A DNA stretch of 64,000 nt from Euglena gracilis. Taxonomy: Eukaryota > Euglenida > Euglenophyceae > Euglenales. Position numbers and translations under genes: made by a program. The stretch spans positions 10,559,521 through 10,623,520 of the forward strand of contig CP154954.1 of assembly GCA_039621445.1 (NCBI GenBank), in the 5' to 3' direction. Positions 45,454 to 58,487 of this stretch are shown one piece after another. A model generated the notes under the pieces. The model was not told the DNA's origin and did no database searches. It saw only the letters and a program-made list of their open reading frames with translations. Positions within the stretch are counted from its first letter, which is position 1, and the number at the start of each line of letters is the position of its first letter.

Positions 45454-48400
45454 CACACACACATACACCCACACCCACACAGGCTCACGCACCCACACAC
45501 ACATACACGCGTGCACCAACACTCACAAACAGGTGCGTGTGCACACGGACACAGAAAGGCCGGCAGCAAATCAGAATGCTTTAAGCTTTCTGGGTGAAAG
45601 CACTTTGCAATCCTATTTGCCAGAGTGCCAAACTGCACCAAACCCGCCTGCCGGCCCAGAAACCCAGAGACCGAAACAGCAGCCGGTGCGCGGTGTGGGC
45701 TTGTGAAGCGGCCTGCGGGATGAGGGTTGGGGGCGTCCCACCAGCCAGCACTGTTGTGCCGCTGTGGTCGCCGGATGGCCAACAGGAAGGGGGGGGGGGT
45801 TGGTCGACAGGGAAAAATGTGGAAGCAAACCCGACCATCTCCAAACCCGGCCGAGGGTGGGCTGGAGGGGGAAAGCAGGGGTAGAGTAGGGATCTGGACC
45901 CCGCCCCCCCCCCCTGCTTGGACCCCCTCCCCTCCCCTGTACAAAACCAACACTCACTTCATACCCTGCCCAACCCACCTACCCACTCTCGAAAACCCCC
46001 CAGGGGTTTCGTCAACCAGGGCCCCAGGCGTCTTTTTAAACGGTCGAAATGATCACTCGCAAAGAAATATCAAAAACCAAAAAGACCTCTCATCCAAAAG
46101 AAGCTATTTCGGGGATGGGACGCTCCCGAGCGCATTCTATTTCAGAAATTATCGCGTGCGGGGGTTTCCATAAACTAAATAAGCTTTAAGCAAGGGTTTT
46201 TTTTGAACAGTGGAAGAGACCCCCCTCCCTGAGGGTTGGTGAAAGTCAGAAAATTTTTTGTTATGCACAGCCCTTATTCCGCGCCACATGCAAGGGGGGG
46301 GATAATTTGATGGTGAAAGGGTCGCGAAGCATGTACCTGGCGTCCGGTAAAGCTTTCCCCCTAGCGACCCCTTAGCTGCTGGCTGACGCCTTCCTGTGGA
46401 CGTAGCCCAGAAACTACCAAAAAAAACAATCTCAGCAAACCCCAAGTCTCAGGAAATAATACAAACGTGTCAACGGACAACAACGGCCACCCGGCGGTCG
46501 CAAGTCGTATGCGGGCATGCGGGTCACCGGGTACGCCCCAGGCATGGAGACGCGGCCGACTGGGCTGTGGCTGCGCTGGCCTGGTTGGGGGCTAGGGGAA
46601 GGGCCGGAGAGCCACTGGGGGGGGGTATCCAGACAAGCTCTTTCCTTGTGTTTGCTGCTTGTGCTTCTTCTTCGACAAAATTAAACACAAGACTGGATGA
46701 AGACCAGTGCCAAAAAAGGCAAATTGAATTTCCAGGCAGACATCCAAAAACAACGGTGGGGGTGCCGCCAGGTTTTCGAAGAAGAGGAGGGGGGAGAGGA
46801 AAACCCGCCGGGCGCGTACCAGCCAGCCCTTGCCGCGGCTACGGTGGCGCGGGGTGACCCCATGCCACTGCTGTGCCGGGGATGGACGAACCTTGAGCGT
46901 GAAATGGCACCTCCGGCTGGTACCCTGCAAAAAAAAAACTGTTAAAACAATTGATGCGGAAATCCATTTTTTCACCGAAATTATACTGGGCAGACGGCCA
47001 AATTTGACCAATTTTTGACCCATCTTTTGCACAGCCAAAAGAAAAAAAAGGCATTCTGTTCAGCCACTCTTCAGGCAGCTGGACAGCTAAATTCACTCAT
47101 TCGGGTGGAGGGCCCCGGGCACAGATTTTTTTGGGGGGGGCACTCTTTCCTGGACCAAAACCCACCTACCCACCCACCCACTTTTTCTCTCTGAAAACCC
47201 ACCCATCCACCCACTCCCCTCCCCTGGACGGTCAACCCACCCACCCACTCACCAGCCACCCAAAAACCACTCGAAATCGGCTGAAAAGCGTTGAAAAGAG
47301 TTTTACACCCAGCCTTCGGCTGGGCCAAAGACAGACCCCTGGAGCACCCCCCATGGGGACTGGCGCCGCAACCCACCCACGCACTCTTGAAAACCCACCC
47401 CCCGGGGGTGAGGTTACACAGCTGTTGAGTGAATGGTCCAGGGTTGGAAAGAAGGGCCACCCAAGTGGGTGGAGTCCCTCCGGCTTACGAGATGCCCTGA
47501 CACTCACCCTGGTGACCCTGGAGGGTTTCAATGACGGAGTCAAGGATAATTACACCTGGGCCAAATCCAAGGGGGGGATGTCAATGCATACAGTGTATAC
47601 AGTGTGGCTAAAAATTATGGAAGACAAAAACTACGGCAAAAAAAATTACGAGAAAGAAATTATAGCAAAAATTGGGTATTTTGCCAAAATTTCTGTCTTC
47701 CGTAATTTTTAGCTGAACTGTACAATGGACTTCAGGAAGCAGTTGGATGGCTGGCACTCCGGCGGGGGTGGGCATGCATGGAGGGGCTGGGGGGGCGGCC
47801 GGCGTTGGGGGCGGGGCTGCTGCTGCGCAGGGGGAAGAAGTCCCCGGAGGGGGCACCAGCAGGGGCGGCCGTGCGCGGAGGGCCGATGGGCAAGCATGGC
47901 AACGTTCCAACACTCCCCCCTTAGGCAATATTCAACAAATATGTGGGTGACGTGGTGCCAACGGCACAGAGGACCAACACGAAAGGAAAGTTTCGAAAGG
48001 AAAACACCACGTGATGATAACATGGAGGATGCCATATGACATGCTATGTCTGGAAGGCATATACCCCGGAAAAATGTCTGACAGATTAACACTGCACGGG
48101 TAAATAAATAGGTACTGGGAGGACATATTTCCTTGGGGGAGATAATGCTGTGGTGATGCCATTCTTTCAATTCTTTCCTCTTGTCAGAGTATTGGGAATA
48201 TGGATATGGATGGGCAGGGACACATTTTACCAAAGTGTGGGAATAGACTCAGGAATAATAGGAGAGTCAGGACAGGGAAAAGAGAGTCAAAAAAAAAGGG
48301 AAAAACGTCGCGTGCTGACAAGGAAAGGAAAAGATACCATTTCATCAACGTCCACTGCTCAACCTGGGTGGCTTGCACACATTCATTCACTGTTTATCTA

Positions 48401-50491
48401 AACAAACTTGGAAGGTGCTGATGACCTCTTCAGGAAGAAAATCATTTCAACAATATGTCAGAAAATGTGAACACCCCTAATACAACTCATACACAATTCT
48501 CCCAAATTTAGCCCCCCCCCCCTGGGTGGTTGAGTGCTGCAGGAGTGGCACAATATGGGGGAAACCCCCCCAAAAAAACATACATTTTACGACTCTTTGG
48601 GCATTGATTTCAATACTTTTGGTAAAAAAAAAGGTGACCAACTGAAAATTGCTCGAAAACGGTGAAATCTGGGCAATCACTCCCAAAAATAAAATAAAAA
48701 CGGGGGTGCGTTTTGGGGGGTTTCTTTCGGAACAGGACAAGCAGCCTCTGGGCGGACACCCTAGACGTCTCGGGGTAGACCAGCCGGGGGGACACCGCCG
48801 CGGGGCTGAACATCTCCGGCGAGGGCAGGCGGGGCGACTGGCTCAGGGGGCTGATGCGCGGGGCCAGGGCTGGGGGTGTGGCGCCGTCCGGGCGGACGGG
48901 CGGGCTGGCGATGGGGTCGGAGTGGACCTTGGTCATGGTGGGGACCGGCGCCACTGGCACAGGGCAGTGGCGGGAAGGAAGTGATGGGGCACCGAAGCGT
49001 GCTGGCGCATGGGGGGAGGGGCAAACAACCGATAAACATCAGGTGTATTACTGTGTGTGCGTGTGCCCTCAAGCAGATTGTATTCATATGATATAGCATA
49101 AGAAACTTTCATGCTTATGTATACACATGAACACACATACCATACACACAAACATACATACACACATACATACATCCATCCATCCATCCATCCATCCATC
49201 CATCCATCCATCCATCCATCCATCCATCCATCCATCCATCCATACATATATACATACATACATACATGCAAACATACATACATACATACATGCATACATA
49301 CATACATGCATACATACATACATACATACATACATACATACATACATACATACATACATACATACATACATACATACATACATACATACATACATACATA
49401 CATACATACATACATACATACGTACGTACGTACGTACGGACGTACGTACGTACGGACGTACATACATACATACATACATACATACATACATACATACATA
49501 CATACATACATACATACATACATACATACATACATACATACATACATACATACATACATACATGCATAATTGAAGAAAAAAATCAAAATCATTTCGAAAT
49601 GGAGGAGAAAAACAAAGAACCTCGAAACAAAGGGGAAAAAAACAGCAATAAACACAATTTGTGTGTGTGCCCACGTTTGTGTGCCGCCCACCCACTGCTC
49701 TACATCATGACTTGGCAATTAAAAAAAAATAATAAACACACGTGAACTTCGCAGAGAAATACACCCAATCCTGCAGCAAACGTTTTCGAACTGCCCGGTT
49801 ACGATCATCGTCGTGATGTGGCAGTGCCACCACCTCGTGGCCGGCACCTCAAATCCAGCAGGAGCCTCGATGTACGGCTTGTCGCGTGCCCACCTCCTGG
49901 CCGAGGGGTCCTGCGGCCGACCTCGACGCTCCTGAGCATTAGGCAGCGGCGGGGCGTCTGCACCAGCCATCTGCCCCAACCCATCGTACTGCCATCCACC
50001 TCAGCCCCCACTCCACCTTGAGATAATGCTGCCTGACAAACTCGCAAGTCCCGGGGACCCTGACAATCTCCTCAGTGGGCCGTGATTTTAACAGTGGCCC
50101 TTCCTTTCCACTATCTAATGTGACAACCCCCCCTCAGGGTCCACTAGAAATTACATTTGGCCCATTTTAGACTGGCTGTAGTCCAGCCCACCCCTCGATG
50201 GGGGGGGTGCAACTCCTAAAGCACATGCTACTACACATCCTAAAAGACCACATACACAAAGCACTACAAATCCCATGCTTGCTACACAAAGATATACCCA
50301 ATGAGATGTCCTGAGTAAACAAGGCCAGTGAACACATCACTGGACACGGGGTGGAGGAAAAATGTTTCGATCATATTTGAAACGTCATTACACACACACA
50401 CACACACATGTGTGTGTGTGTATATATGTATACATATGTACACATATACACATATATACATATATATGTATATATACATATGAATACACAT

Positions 50492-50522
<31 letters not shown>

Positions 50523-53500
50523 TTTGCACTCCACAACCGTCTACTCACTGGCACCATTTTGTGTGAGTGCATGGTTTGCTTCATCGCCAGAAAGCATTGG
50601 GGACCAGTGCAATTTCCCCAACCTTCTTCATCTTCCTCTACCCACCACCTGCTCCACACCCTCGGGAAACTTTCACGTGGGTCGGTCAGTGGGTACCCGG
50701 ACAACCTTCCATCGTAGCAGATTGGGATTAGTCAAGAAAACTGCAAAATAAAATTCGGAAAAATAATTCTGTGTTCATCAAACTTGGATTCAAAATACAT
50801 TGTGCTCTCCTTCTTAAGAAGATCTGATGATCCCATGATAATCAATGGCAGAAGGCTGTTCAGTCGAGGGATCTCTTGCCCAGGAATTGGGTCGTCCTCT
50901 CTGCTTGTGGCAACCGACGGCAACAGAAAATGGACGGATCGAAATATTGCCAGGATGAGAACCCCCCTCCTCAATGGTGCATGTCCAAATCATCGGGCAG
51001 TGAGGCGGAAAGGTGGCTGGTATGAAAGGGGGGGGAGGTCAGCCCAATAACGGGGCACCAGTTTTGGCAGGGGAAAATGCACCTCCTCCCTCCGCAGTTT
51101 GGGGTACACCTGTTTACAGGATAATCATGGGAGGCCACTCGCCAAACTTCGAACTGGTGATCACGCAGGCCAACAGCGAAGCAGGCTTCATTTGACCAAA
51201 TGAGTCTTGAAGAACTTCTTGGCAATCCCATGTTTTTACATTGAACCACCCTTAAACAAGATGTTCAGTCACACGGAAGGAGCCTTTTTTTTGGTGGGCG
51301 GTCCAGATAAACAACAACTGATTTTGCATCTGAACCCGCATTCACCCTCCCGCTCTGCATGGTTTTAAGGGGGTTAGAGGTTGATTTTCATGTTGCCGAC
51401 CTGTTTGGGGGCGCCTGTGACACCACCACGGGAGTGCCAACTTCTTGTCACCCTGGTCTTATCCTCATTTGCGAAACCTTTTATTCCGCCACCTAGGAAA
51501 TCTTCATTCCTAAAGAACCTTTGGTACTGTCCAATTCGTCAGTCAACCCACCGCCTCGCCAGAAACCGTATCCATCTCCGACAAGGCAACGAGTACAGAG
51601 ATAGGAGGCGGGTTCCTTTGACTACAACAGGTCAGCAAATACGGGATCAGAGGAAAATTTCCTGAGAGGGGTCGGGGTCGAGGGGGGAAATACCCGTTTT
51701 TCGACCACAGCCGACATAACCACAGCCGACATAAAACTCCGAAAGGGCGATTCTTCTTCGCATACTTGTAATCAGAAGCATGGGGGTGAAAGCATTAACA
51801 ATATTTCCAGCTTGGGGTAATTTTTTCTTCAATCCAAAAAAAACACAAAAAATCACACAAAAAATCGTTAGGAGAAAGGTGAGTTGGAGACAGGTCCCCA
51901 TGAGGACAGTGAGAACAGGCTAAAAAATCTGAGGGTGGAAGACAGTTCCCCGGGGGGAGGTGGAGATTCCAATGGAACTGAGCAATGACAACTCTCAGGG
52001 CGATGCTTAGCAACACCCCCCCCCCCCGGCTGCTGGATGACCACCCCCCCCCCATGGGGTCCCCATTGGCTGAAATTCGGTCCCGGGGTCGAACCAGGTA
52101 CCAAAAAGTTGAAACTAAAAAAAACTTCCAATTATGCTAAAACTTGATCTTTTGGCCCAAAATGTGCCCTGGCTAGCCCTTTTCGGACCCATTCTTGCCC
52201 ATTTTTGGCCCATATTTGCACCTCCGAAGCCAAAAAACCCGTCACCACCCGTTGGAATGCTTCAAAATAAATAGTGTTGATTGGGGGGAGGAGGGTTCAA
52301 GGGTGGAAAAAAGCTGCTGATTGGCTGGACACCCCCAGGGGATGGGGCCAAATTATTTTAAGCGACGCCCCCCCCCCCTCTCAGTGCCAGGGCTGTACGG
52401 GAATCATGGTGGGGGTCAACCCCCAGGAGGTGGCGGGAGGGGGGGGACAGCGCCAAATAAAAATTTGACATAAACATTGGCACCTCTGGAAATACAAGAG
52501 GGGGTGTCGGGTCGGCCCCCCCAAACCAAAAAGGTTCCAGGGGTGACTGTCGTTCGGGGGTACTGCACTCCCCGTGATTTCATGTTTGATCCCATCTGCT
52601 CAGAGAGGAATCGGGGGAGGAGGATCCAAGAACCACATCCCCAACACCCAGAGGTTTTCGGTATTCCCGTCCACCCCAGGGGTTCGGACAAGCCGAAAGG
52701 AGGGTGTGGCGCGCGGGTGCAGTGGGCTCCGGGAGAGGAGGTGGGGGCACGAAGGTGAGGGGCACGGTGGGCTGCACTGGGGGCACCGGGGGTGGGAGGG
52801 AGGGGGGGAGGGGGGGAGTGCCGGTCGCCGAGCTGGACAGTGGCAGGGCCCGAAGGGAACGAACGGGCGGGCAAATGAGGCTGATGGGGGGCGAGAGCAC
52901 AGGCAGCATTGCTGTTAGAGGTTGAAAGGGATAAGAGTATAAGAGGCGTATAAGAGGCGGAAACCCAAAAGGTCGGTCCAATCGTGACTCCAACCCCATC
53001 TCCACCAATAACCCACGTTTCCCAAATCAGCATCTAAAAGACCACCCCCCAAAAAGAGGAGTCCCAGGGTACACCCGTGTTATACTTCCTGGACCAACGA
53101 GGGACACCCCCCAGTCATCCTGGAGGCCTCCCTCCCCCTGCGGGAGGGGGGGGGGGCCAAGATGAGGCTTCCAAAGTATGGCTGCAAACATAATTTAAAC
53201 AAATTCATTTAAAAACCCAATACGGCAACTCTGTCTTCAGAATTGTTTGGCTAACAATCTCGGCCACTTCAGACTCCGTCAAAAAAGCACAAAAAAAATG
53301 CCGCCACGGGAATACGACAATCGCACGTGCTCTGCTCGGGGTGGGGGACGGGTTGGGCGGGGCGGGGCGGGGGGGACGCTGGCGGCGGCGGGCAGCACGT
53401 CGGGCGGCAGCCGCGCCCCCGCGGCGGACCGGCCGGCCCCACTGCGGGGCGGGGCCGGGGGGGCGGCCGCGGCGGCGGGGCGCGGGGTCAGTGTCGCGCC

Positions 53501-55110
53501 GGCGCTGCGGGGGCGCGGCCGGGGGGGACCGTTCGGCGCGTCGGGGGCAGAGCGCACCTCGCCGTGGTCCAAAAAGGTCACAATGAACGATCGAAATGGC
53601 GAAAATTGGTGCAAATTTTTTCAGGAAAATGGGCTTGGCATTGTGTCTAGCAGCGTTTGCGCCAGACGGCCAAAAATTGGTTGAAAGTTTGTAAGAATTG
53701 AAAGGAAAAAAAGTAGCCAAAAAAGGCCAGAACCGGCAAAAAAAAAGGCCAGAACCGGCTAAAAAAAAGGCCAAAAGTGGCCAAAAATGGCCCAAAAGCC
53801 AAAACTAGCCAAAAAATGTTAGAAGTCGCCAGGGGAGCCCAGGAAAGAGTGGGAAGCCTGCAGAAGGTGGGTCAAGACTCCTCCCCCCCCCCCGATCCCA
53901 ACAGAAGAGGGATCTCTCCTCCTCCCGTCTCGAAACCAGCAAGGACTTGGACAAAAAAAAATTTGTTTGGGAGCTGCCGAAGGTGACGATGCCATGGAAA
54001 ACTGGTTGGACAAACCCGGAATTCTATTCAAAAAAAATTACAAAGATTGTCACTACACAAATTTTTTGACATTTTTAGAGAAATCTCCCAAATTTCCCAT
54101 AATACTGGAAGCTTAACTTTGTTTGATCAAGAATCCATCATCATTTTTGATGCAGTATTCTCACAACATTTTTCGTTTAAATTTATTCCCAACAAATCAA
54201 AGAAATCAATTTTTTCTGCACAATAAAAAAATTGGGCATCCCATTTTTAAACAACACCAAATTATCATTGGGAATCCTAAAAGATATTATATATGTGTAT
54301 TTACTAGCATCTTATCCTATATTTTTTGTCATTCTTTTGGCATATTCTTCAAAGAAATACAAAATGAACTCAAAAACAAGATTTTTTTCATTTTAAAAAT
54401 AGGCTTCTGAATCTGCATGGATCGTTTGATTTCAAGGGATTCCTAACATTTTTATCCACGTGTCCACAAAAACCGTGCAAAATTGTTTTGGTACCAAAAC
54501 AATGATCAAGCAAAATAATTGGGTGGGTTATCGTGGGAGGTGGCGAACGTGGGAGGTGGCTCCGCGGCTGGCCGTGGCCAGATATTAAACGCAAGCAGTG
54601 AGTTCTCACAGAGTCTTGAGACTTCCATTGCCATCGATGCGCATGTTTGCGTGATAACTGGCGCATGCAGGATACCAGCGAACCCAAATGCTGCCCAACA
54701 ATGGTTGATGCGAATGGGGGGCCGTCGTTTGGCAAGTTCGGCACCTCGTTGGGCAGTACTTTGGGCTCGCTGAGTATCCTGTACAGGTCAATATAACAAT
54801 GTCGGGTGGGAAAGGTTAAAATGTTTGAAGGGGAATCTTAACCCTAATCCTCCCAATGGCCTCATCAATCACCTTGGGACGTGCGAGGTGGCCACAGCAC
54901 CACCAATACTGGCCCGTGGTGGTGGCCGTGCCTGGCCCCGGCGCCACTTCCCATGATTCCACCTCCCACGGTACCCCAGCTGGTTCTATTTTATTGAGCT
55001 AATTAATTAGATTTGCAAATTAATCCAATTAGTTAACTACTAAATTAATTAAACAATTAAATAACTAATTAATTAATTAATTAATTAATTAATTAATTAA
55101 TTGTCTAATT

Positions 55111-55149
<39 letters not shown>

Positions 55150-57973
55150 TACTTAATTAACTAATCAATTAATTAAGTAATTAATCCAATAATTAATTAA
55201 TCTAATCAGCAACCTTGTGGCGCCCGCCCACCCATGCAAGAGGTGCCGCCTGGGGAGGGGCGGGGGGCGGGGCGGCGGTTGGGGCCGACACCTCACGCAC
55301 TGTCGGGAAGGCTGGCGGCGGTGGCTGCGGCGGCTCATGCGACGCCCGCCGTTTGCCCGGCAGGGAGGGGGGACGCTGGGAGGGGGGCGCAGCGGCCCGC
55401 ACAGCCGGCCGCTGGCCGCCTTTGTTGAATAATATGTTCTCAAGGTTGCGACCGATGGCCAAAAGCTGTCGAAAAAAAAGGCCACGCATGGCCAAAAATG
55501 TCCAAAAAAGGCCAAAAACGGCCAAGAGTGAAATTAGGGGGCCCAAAAAAAAATGCCAAAAGTGCCACAAACCCCCACCTATGGCCAACCCTTGCCTGGT
55601 TGGAGACAAACATTGGCTATTTTTAGCGACCGCCCCCTGGTGCAAGAAAAATATTTGTAGCCATTGGACAAGGGGGGGTTCCACCTCCCAAGCCAAAGTC
55701 ACATGAATTGACTTCGGTTTGGCTGTGTGGAGGATGGGCCCTTCCTTAGAAAAAATATTGCACAACGTTGAGCCAATTATGGAAATTTCCACCGAAATTT
55801 GCCATTTTGTGTATTTTGAAACTGTTTTGCAGGGAGTTTTTTCTTGCCATTCTCAACATTCCCAGCGATTTCATTGTGGTGGCCATTTTTCTTTGCATAA
55901 AAAGCAAAATTCACACAATTAATCCTGATAGAACCAACATTGGATCCAAAAATATCACATCTGACTGAGGGGGGGTCGTTGGACAAGCCCAGGGGTTGGG
56001 CAGCATACTTTTTTGTTGTTCTTACCAAATTTTTACAAAAAAAAACAGAATTGTGAAGCACTGTTGTGTGGGTGGAGGGAGGGAGAGAGGGAGGGAGGAG
56101 GGAGGGAGGGAATGGTCAGAGAAAACAACACAGGATCGTTAAGTGCTAGTGCCAAAGCACCAACGAGGCACAAGATATAATTACAAATAAAACATCCTTT
56201 CAACAATATCCTCGATTGGTGTGCAGGAGGGAACTATATTATGTGCCATACATGCAGGTTTTGTTCACATGAGATGCAGAAAATGAATAAAAGGCAGAGC
56301 CAGAAGGAACAGATGAAAACAATTCAACGTCAACATCAGAGAAGCAGTTCAGCAGGTGGGAACCAAAACTGGGCAGGGAGCAAATTGTTGTCACCCCGTC
56401 CGCCATGGCAGGGAGGTTGGTTCTCTTCGGGGGGTGAACAACCGGGAGGGGACATGGGACCCCCGGGCAACGCCGGCGGAGGCGGCCAGGACGCCCCCGC
56501 CTCCGGTTCCGCGACGGCGGTCGGCGTGCGAGAGGGGGCTTGGGGCGGCGGGGGTGGGGGCGGGACGTCGACGGGGCTGGCCGGCGTGGCGGCCCCGGCC
56601 CCGGCTGCCCCGCGCGAGGCGGGCTTCGGGCTGCTCGGGGGCAGGGGCCGGGGGGGGGGGGGAGGCGGGGGCTCCCACGGACGGCGTTAGACACGGCCTA
56701 TCGCCGTGTCTAAGCCGAACACGGTGCAGAATGCGAGACAAAATGGGACACGCAGAAATCATAAACCTCGCTTTTCGGAGGTTTCGAGGATTTCAGAGGT
56801 TCTCTTTTTGAATGATTATTTTGCGTGCGATCACGGGTGAGCTGGGTTGGATCCACAGGTGGACATCAGAACCACGGTAAGGACCCTTTTCCGGACCCTG
56901 CTCCCCCCCTGGGTGGGTCAACTCCTCCTCCTGTGCAAAGGAAAATCTGGAACTAAGCTGGAAAATATATCGAAATAATTGGTTGTTAGCAACGCACCCC
57001 GGAGCAGGGTTCGATATAAGGACAGGTGGGGGGGGGTGGTCCGGACCCCCCCCCTGCGGGCCAGGAGGGGGGGGGGGGGGGGGGGGCCCCCCCCCCCCTA
57101 AAAAGGTGCGCGGCCCGGGTGGCCGAATCTCTGCCCCGCGAATTTTGGGCACTTTTTGGGCAAAAATGTGCCAAAAATGCAAAAAATTTTCGGCGCGAAG
57201 CGCCGGAGGAAAAAATTGACCCTTTTTGGGGGGGGGGTCCCGGGAACCCCCCCGAGGGTCGGTCCGGACCCCCTGGCAGGTGGGGGGGGGTGGTCCGGAC
57301 CCCCCCCCTGCGGGCCAGGAGGGGGGGGGGGGGGGGGGACACCCCCCCCACCTAAACCATGTACGCCCTCCTTATATCAAACCCTGCCCCGGAGTATTTT
57401 CTGAAAAATTGGCAAAAAAACAGATGAACATGACCTTGCGCCAGGGAAGAAAATTCTTTGTTTTGGGGGTGTCGAAGAAAAATAAGAGCAGAAATTGCAC
57501 ATGCCCAACGACCATGTCTTTCAACCAAACTGTTCATTGGACAGTAAAACAGCACCGAATCCCTTCACAAAACACTCCAAAATTAAATTGCCGATTATTG
57601 CGGTGCTTGAAAATTTATTACACTTGGCTTGAAAAGTATTGACTTGAAAATAATTCTCCCAATTTCTGTGCTTCCGTCAATACAGACAGCATGTCTGGCA
57701 CACGCGCCAGGTTGCACAGACACTCACCACCACTCCTCCCCCACGCAGAACACACTTGTTCGCACACTCACAACTGCATCAGTCACAGCCCCTGGCCAAC
57801 GCCCGGCCTTGCTCCAGCTGCAGGCGGCTCCACATGGAGTGCGCATCCGGGGGCGTCCCTGCCGGGCCGGCCACCAGCTGCCGGAACCGGTTGAGGCCAT
57901 CGCCCCCAGGTTGGTGGGCCCGACAGGGGACAACGCGCGATGCCAACAACCACAGAGAAGCAATGAACTTATG
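44960..57973 (-). CDS. Candidate multi-exon gene, unit 2 copy (region)
   Basis: Second copy of the gene described at 17368-30510, with the same exon order. Exons d and e differ in length from unit 1, so the two copies cannot both encode the same full-length protein. The donor of exon l is weaker here (GTTGAG). No frameshift is seen in exons f and h-l. Confidence 0.38.
45196..45305 (-). CDS. Candidate exon k, unit 2
   Basis: Counterpart of 17604-17713, same length. Confidence 0.45.
45395..45480. repeat. ACGC microsatellite, unit 2
   Basis: Nearly pure (ACGC)n. Confidence 0.9.
45644..45761 (-). CDS. Candidate exon j, unit 2
   Basis: Counterpart of 18064-18181; all differences within the exon are synonymous. 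Confidence 0.5.
46184..46369 (-). other. Invertible block 3, unit 2 orientation
   Basis: Inverted counterpart of 18776-18961, equal in length. Confidence 0.85.
46491..46614 (-). CDS. Candidate exon i, unit 2
   Basis: Counterpart of 19091-19214, same length. The C tract before the acceptor is longer. Confidence 0.5.
46843..46924 (-). CDS. Candidate exon h, unit 2
   Basis: Counterpart of 19441-19522, same length and splice signals. Confidence 0.45.
47896..48119 (-). other. Invertible block 4, unit 2 orientation
   Basis: Inverted counterpart of 20505-20722. Confidence 0.85.
48120..48320. other. Unit 2-specific insert next to inverted block 4
   Basis: About 200 bp absent from unit 1. Contains GAATATGGATATGGATGG and purine-rich sequence. 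No gene seen. Confidence 0.6.
48715..48953 (-). CDS. Candidate exon g, unit 2
   Basis: Counterpart of 21120-21359. Several synonymous and a few conservative differences. Confidence 0.48.
49145..49566. repeat. Compound tetranucleotide satellite, unit 2
   Basis: (CATC)n, long (CATA)n, (CGTA)n with GGACGTA interruptions, then (CATA)n. Block order resembles unit 1 but block lengths are very different. Confidence 0.97.
49803..49931 (-). CDS. Candidate exon f, unit 2
   Basis: Counterpart of 22667-22792, one codon longer, with donor ATC|GTAACC. Confidence 0.45.
50392..50518. repeat. CA/GT and AT microsatellite, unit 2
   Basis: (CA)n then (GT)n forming a palindrome at 50393-50420, then AT-rich. 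Confidence 0.85.
50590..50847. other. Unit 2-specific insert
   Basis: About 258 bp with no counterpart in unit 1 (site near 23480). No gene recognised. Confidence 0.55.
50993..51120. other. Unit 2-specific insert
   Basis: About 127 bp between CATGTCCAAATCA and GGATAATCA, absent from unit 1. Contains a G run. No gene. Confidence 0.6.
52675..52776 (-). CDS. Candidate exon e, unit 2
   Basis: Counterpart of 25190-25293, two bases shorter. N/T replacement in the PLPEPNA segment. Confidence 0.33.
53327..53557 (-). CDS. Candidate exon d, unit 2
   Basis: Counterpart of 25847-26075, with a net two-base gain in a G/C run that changes the final part of the frame. Confidence 0.28.
55005..55205. repeat. 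AATT/AATC microsatellite, unit 2
   Basis: Shorter counterpart of 27530-27745, with an interrupting TGTC near 55103. Confidence 0.95.
55232..55419 (-). CDS. Candidate exon c, unit 2
   Basis: Counterpart of 27767-27954, apparently identical. Confidence 0.35.
56395..56633 (-). CDS. Candidate exon b, unit 2
   Basis: Counterpart of 28929-29167. The C tract before the acceptor is shorter and interrupted (GGCCCCTGCCCCCGAG). Confidence 0.3.
56999..57392. mobile_element. Fold-back element with poly-C/G inner hairpins, unit 2
   Basis: Counterpart of 29534-29929. The two inner GGTGGTCCGGACCCCCC blocks are closer to each other here than in unit 1, suggesting local conversion. Confidence 0.6.
57788..57973 (-). 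CDS. Candidate exon a, unit 2
   Basis: Counterpart of 30325-30510, with A to T in the GAPPD segment. Confidence 0.4.
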
Positions 57974-58364
57974 GCCACATAAAAACGAAGGCCATTTCAT
58001 TGGTGTTGAAATTCTTTCATATTTGACCGGGGGGGTCCCGGAGTATCCACTCACTTTTCCCCCAAAATGGCCAGAAAATTGCGAAAATGCTAAAAATAGC
58101 ACCTTTTCAAAAAATTCGGCACCTTTGGTGCGAAAAGTATATCCCCCCTGGGGGGGGGGGGCAGGGGGGTCCAAGACTAAAAAAAACTCCTGTTGGTGCG
58201 CTTGCACCCTCCCCCTCCACTCCTTACTGCCTTTCTTGCGCCCCGCATCGTCACTGCCCCTGGAATGATGGGCACATTTGTCGTTGATGACAGCCCTCCT
58301 CCGGCCCCACATCGTCCATGCCAACCCACATGGCACTGATCAACGCACGCCGTTCGTTGGACCG

Positions 58365-58487
58365 CCAGGGCCGGGGCAGCGATGGGCGGAGGTGGGCGTG
58401 CGGGAGGAGAAGAAGTGGATCAGCCGGTGGTGCTTGTGGAACACCTGGAAGTAGCGGCTGTCGAAGGGGTACGCCCCCGCGGTTCGC
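58365..58487 (-). CDS. Candidate exon in single-copy flank, minus strand
   Basis: After GCCACAG the minus strand reads RTAGAYPFDSRYFQVFHKHH and RLIHFFSSRTP. About 25 consecutive codons, from GCG TAC to CGC ACG, end in C or G, very unlike the surrounding DNA. A poly-C tract lies upstream (58512-58523). No standard GT donor is obvious after the coding-like run, so the 3' end is uncertain. The family is unknown. The phase and signals resemble those of the duplicated minus-strand gene, which this could extend. Confidence 0.42.

Noticed and set aside
49084-49745. Same type of repeat-coded frames in unit 2
   Set aside because: Microsatellite translation only.
50993-51120. Unit 2-specific insert as an intron
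   Set aside because: On the minus strand it begins GTAAAC but does not end in AG at the other boundary, so an insertion or deletion fits better.
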